From the NCBI RefSeq assembly GCF_015330125.1, contig NZ_JADDXR010000002.1:3918685-3982684 (forward strand): DNA of 64,000 nucleotides, written 5' to 3'. The stretch is from Zobellia nedashkovskayae (GTDB taxonomy: Bacteria > Bacteroidota > Bacteroidia > Flavobacteriales > Flavobacteriaceae). Under the pieces are notes generated by a model. That model was not told where the DNA came from. It saw nothing but the letters and a program-made list of their open reading frames with translations, and searched no databases. The position numbers and the translations under genes are program-made. Position 1 is the stretch's first letter. The number at the start of each line of letters is the position of its first letter. Of this stretch, positions 57,801 through 64,000 are shown piece after piece.

Positions 57801-59243
57801 GATGCTGTACTAAATGAAAATGACAATTGTCCAAACACCGCAAACCCCCTGCAAGAAGACTCGAACAACAATGGAGTTGGCGATGTTTGTGAGAATAACG
57901 CCCCTTTGCAAGTAACGGCATCACAAATTTCTACCGTTTCGTGCAATGGTTCTCAGGACGCAACTATTCAAATTGATGTGGTCGGTGGAAAAGCACCTTA
58001 CACTTATGAATTATTAGATGAAAGTTACAACGTACTTACTAATCAAACCAACAATTTGTTTAATGGTCTTGGAGCAGGGAACTATATTACCAAGGTTATA
58101 GATGATGATGCCCAAGAAAGCTTTGGAAATACTATAACGATAACTGAACCCGCAATTTTAGCCATAGAAGTAAATAAATCTGATATTACCTGCAAAGGAT
58201 TGAATGATGGTAATATTGTTGTAAACGGTTCTGGTGGAGTTGCACCTTATGAATTCAGTCTTGATGGTACAAATTATTCCACGAACAATAGTTTTAGCGA
58301 CCTAATTTCTAGAACATACGATGCTTCTGTTAAAGACGCCAGCGGTTGTACTCAAAACATTCAAGTAGTTGTTTCAGAATTAAATAGCCCGGATTTTGAC
58401 ATTGATGGTGTTGGTGATTCCTGTGATGATGATATTGATGGTGACGGAATTGCCAATGAAAACGACCAATGTTTAGAAACTCCTTTGGGAAGTTTGGTCG
58501 ATACAGATGGTTGTCTAGTATTCTCTTTACCATCCGATAATTTTACCATCCAAACTACGGGGGCATCTTGCCCAAATAGTAATAACGGAAGTGTTGATAT
58601 CATTGCGAAGCTGCCTTATGACTACAACGCAGTTCTCACGGGTAATTCGGTCAGCAACTCGAAGTCCTTTGGTAATTCGGTCAATTTTGAAAACTTAGGA
58701 GCGGGAACCTATGATATTTGTATCACAAATACTGAACATCCTAATTTTGAACAATGTTTTTCTGTTGCAATTACTGAACCCGAATCTTTGTCCGTAGGTT
58801 CCAAGATGGATGTTTCTGGCAAATCGGTCATTCTTAACTTGAGTGGTGGTGTTAATTATAGCGTTAATTTAAACGGTACTATTTATAATACTGACGATAA
58901 CGAAATCGAATTGCCGCTCTCTAAGATTGAAAATAGTCTAACCGTCGGCACAGATAAGGAATGTCAGGGTATCTACGAAGAAACATTTTTAATTACTTTA
59001 GGATTGTCCGTATATCCCAACCCAGTAAAAAATGGTGATGTAACAGTTATTTTAGAAGATTCTTCAATAAAGGATGTTCAATTGTTTTTGTACACATCAG
59101 AGGGTAGACAAATATTTGGAAAAACTGCCGTAGTAGTAAGTGGTGCTGTAAAAATCAATATGGACAGTTTTTCTTCTGGAATATATACTCTAAAAATCGA
59201 AACTCGTAACGAGACATTTACTCGTAAAATAATTAAAGAGTAG
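54870..59243 (+). CDS. FG-GAP/SprB-repeat T9SS cargo
   Basis: 1457 residues from ATG 54870 (MEIRLLSFLFLFISFSLSAQ, a clear signal peptide; a frame to 54819 adds 17 non-signal residues). FG-GAP/VCBS repeats (about 28-435, repeated DIDGDGDLDI). A carboxypeptidase-regulatory-like domain (about 440-530). A DUF11-like domain with the SYDPNDIRIIEGDS motif (about 535-795). SprB-type repeats (about 805-950, 1015-1170 and 1225-1305; SCNGATNGKVEI form). Two Ca-binding type-3 repeats (about 960-1010 and 1172-1205). Sorting domain (about 1375-1457, LSVYPNPVKNG). A surface adhesin-type protein. SprB repeats occur in gliding adhesins, so a role in motility or attachment is possible. Confidence 0.85.
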   Translation: MEIRLLSFLFLFISFSLSAQIEFQEGLLFSVNEGSGTSFHDAFLEDIDSDGDLDILVTSKNDNLKPVVWFENIDGNGTFGPSKEIIPFTSGNPLLFQDLDLDGDKDLIAPFVNGSSIFWYKNINGSDGFSEQKTIFQKPSCRYYKIAVGDIDGDLKMDIVAASGQNSGNSTIEIAWFKSNDGFDTSNSVSEITINDSMLSNSNMMLEDFDGDGDLDVLATISVSDSPSSLNYERLLWYENLDGQGNFNDGNVIISNIGDSYGVNLGLYNLTAPDIDNDGDLDILFNTGKRIGWLENDGIGSFSSIKYIEASESTTVSKFNSTLAVDIDGDGDLDIYGSTEKQDFINGESIYNYGYAWFENLDGFGNFGILQNHFIESFTNDNWSDNIRFRDPKATAVGDINEDGLIDILTVHSNDSFYRDDFSIVLHKNLGQQKNEIKGKVQLDFDENGCSDTDKAIAKYKVVATNGDNSYVTYTLSNGYYQLFVDEGNYEVSVEPYYNDWFSTNPESETTSFTGIGNTQQIDLCFTKNQTINDLNVRIVPLNEPRPGFDVSYELIYTNAGTTILDGSVDFEFDNRLQFLGADTAIETQTQNAITFLYDQLLPLESRKVALDFNIPTIPEVNLFDVLTFKASIDPKNGDATWPDNDFTLREIVIGSYDPNDIRIIEGDSIFIRDADEYLTYLIRFQNTGTASAINVRVNHELDANLDWNTFVPISSSHSNVTTITNGKDVEFFFENIFLPDSESNEPESHGYISFKIKPKNDISIGDKIESLANIYFDFNPPIITNTATTEFIDDPLPLNSVIVEFQPISCPYQSDGIIQVQAAGGKEPYTYHLLDAYGNPTTTQTSNLFENIKAGFYTTKVIDDYGDEHIAYINIENPEIFKVSTSVTGVSCNGATNGKVEITVMGDDGPFNYGLSGADFQSLNIIDGLSEGNHVIAVVNSKGCTVYKQVTIGVKENITDLDGDGIDDACDEDIDGDAVLNENDNCPNTANPLQEDSNNNGVGDVCENNAPLQVTASQISTVSCNGSQDATIQIDVVGGKAPYTYELLDESYNVLTNQTNNLFNGLGAGNYITKVIDDDAQESFGNTITITEPAILAIEVNKSDITCKGLNDGNIVVNGSGGVAPYEFSLDGTNYSTNNSFSDLISRTYDASVKDASGCTQNIQVVVSELNSPDFDIDGVGDSCDDDIDGDGIANENDQCLETPLGSLVDTDGCLVFSLPSDNFTIQTTGASCPNSNNGSVDIIAKLPYDYNAVLTGNSVSNSKSFGNSVNFENLGAGTYDICITNTEHPNFEQCFSVAITEPESLSVGSKMDVSGKSVILNLSGGVNYSVNLNGTIYNTDDNEIELPLSKIENSLTVGTDKECQGIYEETFLITLGLSVYPNPVKNGDVTVILEDSSIKDVQLFLYTSEGRQIFGKTAVVVSGAVKINMDSFSSGIYTLKIETRNETFTRKIIKE

Positions 59244-59362
59244 TTAAAATTTCTATAGATTATAAGAGCATCAAGTCCTAAGCAATTTTAATTACGTACT
59301 AGGGGAGGGAGATAAATAAAGTAATTATCCTGCGTGTAATTATTTTTTTCGGTCCTTCAATA

Positions 59363-59416
59363 TATGTTAGATTTTGTACAAGTGCTTCATCAAAGGCATA
59401 ACAATGTCTGTAAATT
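59363..59416 (+). pseudogene. Remnant of a DUF6642 gene 3' end
   Basis: 54 nt match 54361-54414 in the DUF6642 gene at 49 of 54 positions. Read in frame the fragment gives MLDFVQVLHQRHNNVCKF and a stop, against MLDVVEELHQRHYNVCKLLD in the intact gene. The rest of the copy is gone. Confidence 0.75.
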
Positions 59417-59651
59417 TTGATGCTGCGGAAAGCTGTCGCGTGCACCATACATAGGTTTTGAGGAAATCATTAGTGAATCATCACTTTCATTTTATTACCT
59501 TAATGGTCTTAATTAGAAGTATTAACAGCCAATAATCTAAACTAAAAATACCATCAACCGCGCAACTACCATACAAGAAGTCTTACAACAATTAGATAGT
59601 ATCATAGAAGATGCTATTGCAAATAACGACCGCATAGGCTTTTTCGCTTAC

Positions 59652-60308
59652 TTGTATAGAAGGGTTACTGCCCAAATCTTGGAAGAAGTCCAACTTAAAA
59701 ACTTTGAGGACAATGAGCGCATGGAAAAATTTGATGTGGCATTCGCTAATTATTATTTAGATGCTTACTACGCTTATAAAAATAATACCCCAATAAGTAA
59801 AACTTGGGCATTTGCTTTTAAAAATAAAAACGAGCCATTAACCATTCTGCAACATATAATGATGGGAATTAATACGCATATTAATCTTGACTTGGGGTTA
59901 GCAGTTAGTGCAGAAATGTATGGAAAGGAGATAGCGGAAATTGAAAATGATTTTAATAAAGTCAACGGTATTCTCGGCAGCATTGTTAATGAAATGCAAG
60001 AACGACTTAGCAGAGTGTCTAGCTTATTGTTTTTACTTGATTTAGCTGGTCAAAATACAGATGAACAAATCATAAACTTTAGTTTAGGTAAAGCACGAGA
60101 ATTATCATGGCATAACGCAAATTTACTTTGGGGTCTCGGTATAGATCACCAAAAGGATGCTATTGATAAAATGGACCTCATAGTCTTAAGCTTGGGAGAA
60201 TTTATAAAAGCGCCCAAATCTAAAATAATCTCCTACATGCTCAACCTTATTGCTAGACTAGAAGAAAAGAACGTGGGAAAGGTTATTTTGAAATTGAGAC
60301 AAGAATAA
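59652..60308 (+). CDS. DUF5995 family protein, start codon unclear
   Basis: 218 residues from TTG 59652. The frame is open from 59541 (after TAA 59538-59540), and the upstream part reads TIQEVLQQLDSIIEDAIANNDRIGFFAYLYRRVT, which is the expected start of DUF5995 proteins, yet it contains no ATG, GTG or TTG. Conserved parts: DNERMEKFDVAFANYYLDAY, LTILQHIMMGINTHINLDLGLA, ELSWHNANLLWGL. DUF5995 is an all-helical family of unknown function with conserved His residues. Either a rare start (ATC 59553 or ATA 59571) is used, or the gene has lost its start and is decaying. Confidence 0.7.
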   Translation: MYRRVTAQILEEVQLKNFEDNERMEKFDVAFANYYLDAYYAYKNNTPISKTWAFAFKNKNEPLTILQHIMMGINTHINLDLGLAVSAEMYGKEIAEIENDFNKVNGILGSIVNEMQERLSRVSSLLFLLDLAGQNTDEQIINFSLGKARELSWHNANLLWGLGIDHQKDAIDKMDLIVLSLGEFIKAPKSKIISYMLNLIARLEEKNVGKVILKLRQE

Positions 60309-60783
60309 ATTTCCTTACAACTATTGTTTATTTAATTGCTAATCTTGCCAATATGTGAAGTAAGGTTTAAATTTTAAATGAGTGTTGACAATTATGTGAA
60401 GATTCAAAGTTGATTACGATTTTATTTGTTGATTTTAAATTTTTTAGGATTAGTAAATTTTAATGATATACAATAACTTCTCGCTATTTTATATAACGTC
60501 GGATTATAGAACAATTCCGCTCTATAATGTCTTGCGTTATGAAACATTACTTTGGTACGGTATAAAAGCAATAAGTCTTTGAGACCTATTGTTTTTTGTG
60601 CGGGTTAAGGCGTTGGCGTTATTTTCTTCAATCTTCTTTGTTTTTCTCTTTTTACAAACTTTTCTAAAAATGTAATGGAATACGCTTTGCCCAAACGACG
60701 ATAGGAGCGAAGTGATAATGTGTATGAAGTGGGATTCTGCAATAATCACATATTAAAACCTAACCACAAATAGCAATTTGCTT
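60309..60783. other. Intergenic stretch with a long hairpin
   Basis: No gene is supported; a 70-codon minus-strand frame looks accidental. A hairpin at 60493-60540 pairs ATAACG with CGTTAT and ATTATAGA with TCTATAAT. A divergent copy of the GGAGGGAAGTG motif (AGGAGCGAAGTG) lies near 60704. Confidence 0.4.
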
Positions 60784-61158
60784 CTACAATTCTACATCCT
60801 CTATACACTTTTTATCATACTGTTCTTCTGCGTGTTTATCAATTACAAAATTACCCCAACCAACAATAGAATTTATAAGAGGAATGAGTGTTTTTCCATA
60901 TTCGGTCAATGAATATTCAACCTTTAACGGTGGCTTTGTGTTATAAGCTTTTCGGCTAATCATGCCATCGTCTTCCATACTTTTTAACTGAATACTTAAC
61001 GTTCGTTCAGTAACTCCGTCCATTTTTTTTCTTAACTCGTTATATCTTAATGGCCCTTTAATCAAGTGAAATAACATTACCACTTTCCATTTACCGCCAA
61101 TGATTCCCATGGTTACGCTTGCCGGACAAGGGTATTCCTTATTGTTTATTGTGTACAT
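60784..61158 (-). CDS. HxlR-family transcriptional regulator
   Basis: 124 residues from ATG 61158 (MYTINNKEYPCPASVTM); a longer frame to 61263 would cover the operator and is rejected. Winged helix: MGIIGGKWKVVMLFHLIKGPLRYNELRKKMDGVTERTLSIQLKSMEDDGMISRKAYNTKPPLKVEYSLTEYG, in separate standard HxlR segments. Cys11 (YPCP) is at the position of the redox-sensing Cys of YodB/QorR-type members. It is divergent from the OYE-DoxX-MRJP operon, with a palindrome between, so it probably represses that operon until electrophiles or quinones modify the Cys. Confidence 0.9.
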   Translation of the reverse strand: MYTINNKEYPCPASVTMGIIGGKWKVVMLFHLIKGPLRYNELRKKMDGVTERTLSIQLKSMEDDGMISRKAYNTKPPLKVEYSLTEYGKTLIPLINSIVGWGNFVIDKHAEEQYDKKCIEDVEL

Positions 61159-61208
61159 CTTTTTCCTTAAATATTTCTTAAAAGTTAAACTATCCAATTG
61201 GATCGTTA

Positions 61209-61239
61209 TTGCGCAGCTCCTATACAACCCATAATTTTG
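61209..61239 (+). promoter_or_regulatory. Bacteroidota-type promoter for the OYE operon
   Basis: TTG at 61209-61211 and TAATTTTG at 61232-61239, spacing 20 nt, match the TTG / TAnnTTTG consensus. The predicted transcription start falls inside the palindrome at 61242-61260, about 36 nt before the ATG. Confidence 0.65.
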
Positions 61240-61241
61240 TA

Positions 61242-61260
61242 TACTATAAAAACTATAGTA
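61242..61260. promoter_or_regulatory. Probable HxlR operator
   Basis: TACTATA-AAAAC-TATAGTA, a perfect 7-bp inverted repeat with a 5-nt spacer. It sits between a plus-strand -7 box (61232-61239) and a minus-strand TATATTTG (complement of 61261-61268), so one bound dimer could block both directions. YodB-type operators have a similar TACTA-n-TAGTA form. Confidence 0.65.
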
Positions 61261-61281
61261 CAAATATAAAAAAATAATTTA

Positions 61282-62367
61282 ATGAAACTATTAGAAACAT
61301 ATCAACTAGGAAATATCACTCTAAAAAACAGGGTGGTAATGGCACCTATGACAAGGTGCAGAGCCATCAATAATATACCCAACGACCTTATGAAAGAATA
61401 TTATGCGCAAAGAGCTGGCGCGGGTTTAATCATAGCAGAAGGAATAGCTCCATCGCCAAATGCACTTGGTTATGCAAGAATACCTGGAATATTTAATAAA
61501 AATCAAATACAAGGCTGGAAGAAAATAACAGAAGCGGTTCATGAGCAAGGCTCAAGAATATTTGCGCAGTTCATGCATACGGGTAGAGCATCACATCCTG
61601 ATAATATGCCTGATGACGCAGTGGTATTAGCACCTTCTGCCGTATACCATAAAGGAACCATGTGGACAGACCAAAATGGTAATCAGCCTTTTCCTTTAGC
61701 TAAAGAAATGACCGCTGATGATATTCAAAATACAATTGAAGAATTTGTACAAGCCGCCAAAAATGCAATAACCTCTGGGTTTGATGGTGTAGAAATTCAT
61801 GCGGGCACGGGATTTCTTATAGATGAGTTTATCAATCCGCATACCAACCTTCGTACTGATGAATACGGCGGCTCTTTGGAAGGAAGAATGAAGTTTGCCT
61901 TGGAAGTAACACAAAAAATAGCAAACGCTATCGGTAAAGAAAAGGTAGGAATTAGAATTTCCCCTAATGGCATCTACAATGATATGATACCATTTGAAGG
62001 AACAGACGAAGCTTTCCTGTATTTGGCATCGTCACTTAAAGATATGGGAATCGCTTACCTACATATGGTAGATCACGAAGCTATGGGAGCTCCTCATGTT
62101 TCATCAACTCTTAAAGAAAAAGTAAAAAATGCATTTGGGGGAACCTATATAGCTAGCGGTGGATTCAATGGTGAAACTGCTGAAGATGCCATAAATAATG
62201 AACACGGAGATTTAGTAGCATTTGGCAGACCATTTATTGCTAACCCTGATCTTGTGGAAAGAATCAGAGATGGAAAAGATTTTGCGATTTCTGACCCGCA
62301 GACGCATTATTCAGCTACTGAAGTGGGATTTACAGATTATCCAACACTTGAAAAAGTAACGGCTTAA
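61282..62367 (+). CDS. Old yellow enzyme-type alkene reductase (2)
   Basis: 361 residues, an FMN barrel of the NemA/OYE family. RVVMAPMTRCRA, FAQFMHTGRASHP (W of the usual QLWH replaced by M), EIHAGTGFLIDEFINPHTNLRTDEYGGS and FGRPFIANPDLVERI. The active-site pair is His173 and Thr176 (HAGT), where His/Asn or His/His is usual, so the substrate-ligand contact is altered. First gene of an operon with a DoxX protein (26 nt gap) and a yellow/MRJP-like protein, probably controlled by the divergent HxlR regulator. Confidence 0.88.
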   Translation: MKLLETYQLGNITLKNRVVMAPMTRCRAINNIPNDLMKEYYAQRAGAGLIIAEGIAPSPNALGYARIPGIFNKNQIQGWKKITEAVHEQGSRIFAQFMHTGRASHPDNMPDDAVVLAPSAVYHKGTMWTDQNGNQPFPLAKEMTADDIQNTIEEFVQAAKNAITSGFDGVEIHAGTGFLIDEFINPHTNLRTDEYGGSLEGRMKFALEVTQKIANAIGKEKVGIRISPNGIYNDMIPFEGTDEAFLYLASSLKDMGIAYLHMVDHEAMGAPHVSSTLKEKVKNAFGGTYIASGGFNGETAEDAINNEHGDLVAFGRPFIANPDLVERIRDGKDFAISDPQTHYSATEVGFTDYPTLEKVTA

Positions 62368-62393
62368 AACAAAAGAATTTTTAAAAATAAATC

Positions 62394-62792
62394 ATGAAAA
62401 AAAACAATGACTTAGGATTATTGATTGTCCGCATTTCGGTAGGACTTTTAATGCTATTACACGGAATAGGTAAAATGCAAAGTATAGATTTTGTGCAGCA
62501 AAAACTTCTAGAAGGAGGCTTGCCCAACTTTTTATCTTACGGCGTTTATGTTACCCAAGTTATAGCACCCATACTACTACTTATAGGTTACAGAACCCGT
62601 ATAGGAGCTGCCCTTTTTATTTTCGGAACACTGTTCGCCATGTTTTTAGTACACTCAACAGAGATTTTTACATTGACCCAACATGGTGGTTGGAGTGTGG
62701 AGTTATTAGGATTGTACACTTTTGGAGCTGTGGCACTACTATTTACAGGTAGTGGAAAATACGCAGTATCATCTACACATCAATGGGATTAA
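62394..62792 (+). CDS. DoxX-family membrane protein
   Basis: 132 residues with four membrane segments. LLIVRISVGLLMLLHGIGKMQ, LPNFLSYGVYVTQVIAPILLLIGYRTRIGAALFIFGTLFAMFLVHS and GGWSVELLGLYTFGAVALLFTGSGKYAV (in shorter parts) are typical of the DoxX/YphA group. Members are linked to quinone or thiosulfate redox systems and to redox stress operons; function here is not established. The 3' end overlaps a possible start of the next gene. Confidence 0.85.
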   Translation: MKKNNDLGLLIVRISVGLLMLLHGIGKMQSIDFVQQKLLEGGLPNFLSYGVYVTQVIAPILLLIGYRTRIGAALFIFGTLFAMFLVHSTEIFTLTQHGGWSVELLGLYTFGAVALLFTGSGKYAVSSTHQWD

Positions 62793-62815
62793 TTAAAATC
62801 AAAAAAATATATCTA

Positions 62816-63892
62816 ATGAAAAATTATAGAATTAAAAAAAAGGGAATCGTATTATGGCTGGCATTTTCGCTGTTTTTATACAATAGCGTACAGGTAGCAG
62901 CCCAAGAAATAGCAATTGGCACACTTGAAATTGTAGCCGAAATGGATGTAAACCCAGGGAATGTAGCGGTTTCAAAAGAAGGTCGAGTGTTCTCTACCAT
63001 ACACCCCTTAAGACCATACAAATTTCAATTGGTGGAGATTACCGGTAAAACTAGCTATGTTCCTTTTCCTAATAAGGAGCTACAATCTACAGAAGACACC
63101 AAATCAGATTCCAAGTTTGATGCACCTCTAGGTGTGTTATTTGATAACAAAAATCGTCTTTGGGTGGTGGATCTGGGCTTCAAAATAGGGTACACCAGAC
63201 TCTTCGCTTATGATATTGACACCAAAGAAGAATTAATGCGTTTTGATATTCCTAAAGAGTTAGCACCAAGCGACAGTTTTCTCCAAGATTTTGCTGTTGA
63301 TGAAATAAACGAATTTGTATACCTGGCAGACCCTGTTAAAGCTGTAATTATAGTAATTGACATCAAGAAAAAAGAATACAGAAAAATTGTAGACATACCC
63401 AGTATGCAATCCGAAGATATCGATATTGTTATAGATGGTAAAGTACAAACCTGGATGGGCAATCCTGCCCGAATTTCTGTAGACCCCATAACACTTTCGG
63501 CAGATAGGGAGACCTTGTATTACGGCCCTATGAATGGTTATACATGGTATCAATTACCCACCAAAAATATCAGGGAAGGAGAATCGAATGATGAACTCGT
63601 AAAACGTGTTTCCCTCGTTGGCGAAAAACCGTTTTCCGATGGTGCTGCTACAGATGATAATGGCAATCATTATTTTACCAATATTCAGAACTATAGCATA
63701 GACATGCTTTCTAAAGATGGGCAGCTTACTACATTAATTAAAGACCCTCTTTTAGATTGGCCGGATAGCATAAGAATACATGGAGATTGGATGTTTATTG
63801 CTGCTAATCAAATAAATAAATCACCTGCCTTTACTACAGGTGTAGAATTGTCTACCGCACCTTTTCTAGTGTTAAAATTAAAGTACAGATAA
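62816..63892 (+). CDS. Yellow/MRJP-like secreted propeller
   Basis: 358 residues from ATG 62816; a start at 62783 would overlap DoxX and precede the signal. Signal peptide 1-30 (LAFSLFLYNSVQVAAQ). A six-bladed propeller of the major-royal-jelly/yellow family: DAPLGVLFDNKNRLWVVDLG, FLQDFAVDEINEFVYLADP, LSADRETLYYGPMNGYTWYQLPT, KPFSDGAATDDNGNHYFTNI. Bacterial members are annotated as dopachrome-tautomerase-like. It probably acts in the periplasm on a small aromatic or quinone-like compound (inference from the OYE/DoxX/HxlR neighbours). Nothing further is seen in the last 108 nt of the window. Confidence 0.82.
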   Translation: MKNYRIKKKGIVLWLAFSLFLYNSVQVAAQEIAIGTLEIVAEMDVNPGNVAVSKEGRVFSTIHPLRPYKFQLVEITGKTSYVPFPNKELQSTEDTKSDSKFDAPLGVLFDNKNRLWVVDLGFKIGYTRLFAYDIDTKEELMRFDIPKELAPSDSFLQDFAVDEINEFVYLADPVKAVIIVIDIKKKEYRKIVDIPSMQSEDIDIVIDGKVQTWMGNPARISVDPITLSADRETLYYGPMNGYTWYQLPTKNIREGESNDELVKRVSLVGEKPFSDGAATDDNGNHYFTNIQNYSIDMLSKDGQLTTLIKDPLLDWPDSIRIHGDWMFIAANQINKSPAFTTGVELSTAPFLVLKLKYR

Positions 63893-64000
63893 CACAAATT
63901 ACAAACATACAAAGCATCAATAGTTCCACTTTACCTAAAATAAATTTAACAAGTCTTTCTTTTCAAATCATTAAAAGCAGGGCATAACATTAAAAACAGA

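Noticed and set aside
60537-60749. 70-codon minus-strand frame
   Set aside because: It is rich in Lys/Arg/Asn with no recognisable domain and lies over hairpin-rich intergenic sequence.
61159-61263. N-terminal extension of the HxlR gene
   Set aside because: It would run through the operator and the divergent promoter. HxlR proteins begin close to the YPCP motif.

Overview
The window reads as chromosomal DNA of a low-GC Bacteroidota, most likely a marine member of the Flavobacteriaceae. Three very large secreted proteins end in FPNP/YPNP-type C-terminal sorting domains of the type IX secretion system. One clear promoter has the Bacteroidota TTG / TAnnTTTG form. Many products are flavobacterial families (DUF4494, DUF6642, DUF5995, SprB repeats, malectin and PKD modules). 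The genus cannot be fixed from sequence alone.

Layout. 0-10 kb: small housekeeping and stress genes (DUF4494 protein, Lys-rich miniprotein, RsbQ-like hydrolase overlapping a PAS histidine kinase, HPF/RaiA-type ribosome-associated protein), two tRNA-Cys-like loci, a lipoprotein glycoside hydrolase and a pyruvate-kinase-like protein. 9.6-17.7 kb: outer-membrane barrel, NhaC-type antiporter, two putative cell-wall cysteine hydrolases, a purine permease overlapping a secreted MTA/SAH nucleosidase, and a transglutaminase. 17.9-23.4 kb: an accessory array of promoterless genes. 23.7-41 kb: carbohydrate-related functions (GH2 beta-galactosidase, a 2603-residue modular T9SS cargo, a DUF5060/DUF4038 putative glycosidase). 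41-48 kb: mostly minus-strand redox and stress genes (old yellow enzyme, FNT-family channel, response regulator, PoxB-type pyruvate:quinone oxidoreductase with a flavodoxin-fold reductase and a membrane protein). 48.8-64 kb: GAF histidine kinase, Asp-rich propeller lipoprotein, FG-GAP/SprB T9SS cargo, DUF6642 and DUF5995 genes, and an HxlR regulator divergent from an old yellow enzyme-DoxX-yellow/MRJP operon.

The most striking region is 17947-23340. Five gene-bearing units and two gene-less units stand head to tail. Each gene is preceded by GTTG plus about ten gene-specific bases and followed by the inverted copy ending in CAAC. Five linkers of 181-184 nt, alike in layout, separate the units. 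Each linker is itself an imperfect palindrome with a small internal hairpin whose arms change together. This is the logic of integron cassettes (a folded recombination site split across the two ends of each linear cassette), but the sites do not fit the canonical attC consensus and no integrase lies in the window. The cassettes carry an orphan PD-(D/E)XK nuclease, a lipoprotein, a CdiI-type immunity protein, a membrane protein and a secreted lipocalin-like protein.

Other points of note are a tRNA-Cys-like gene with C instead of the near-universal U33, a probable periplasmic adenine-salvage pair, an HxlR-type operator lying between two -7 boxes, and an old yellow enzyme whose second active-site ligand position is Thr. 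Function calls rest on reading motifs by eye; no database search was run.
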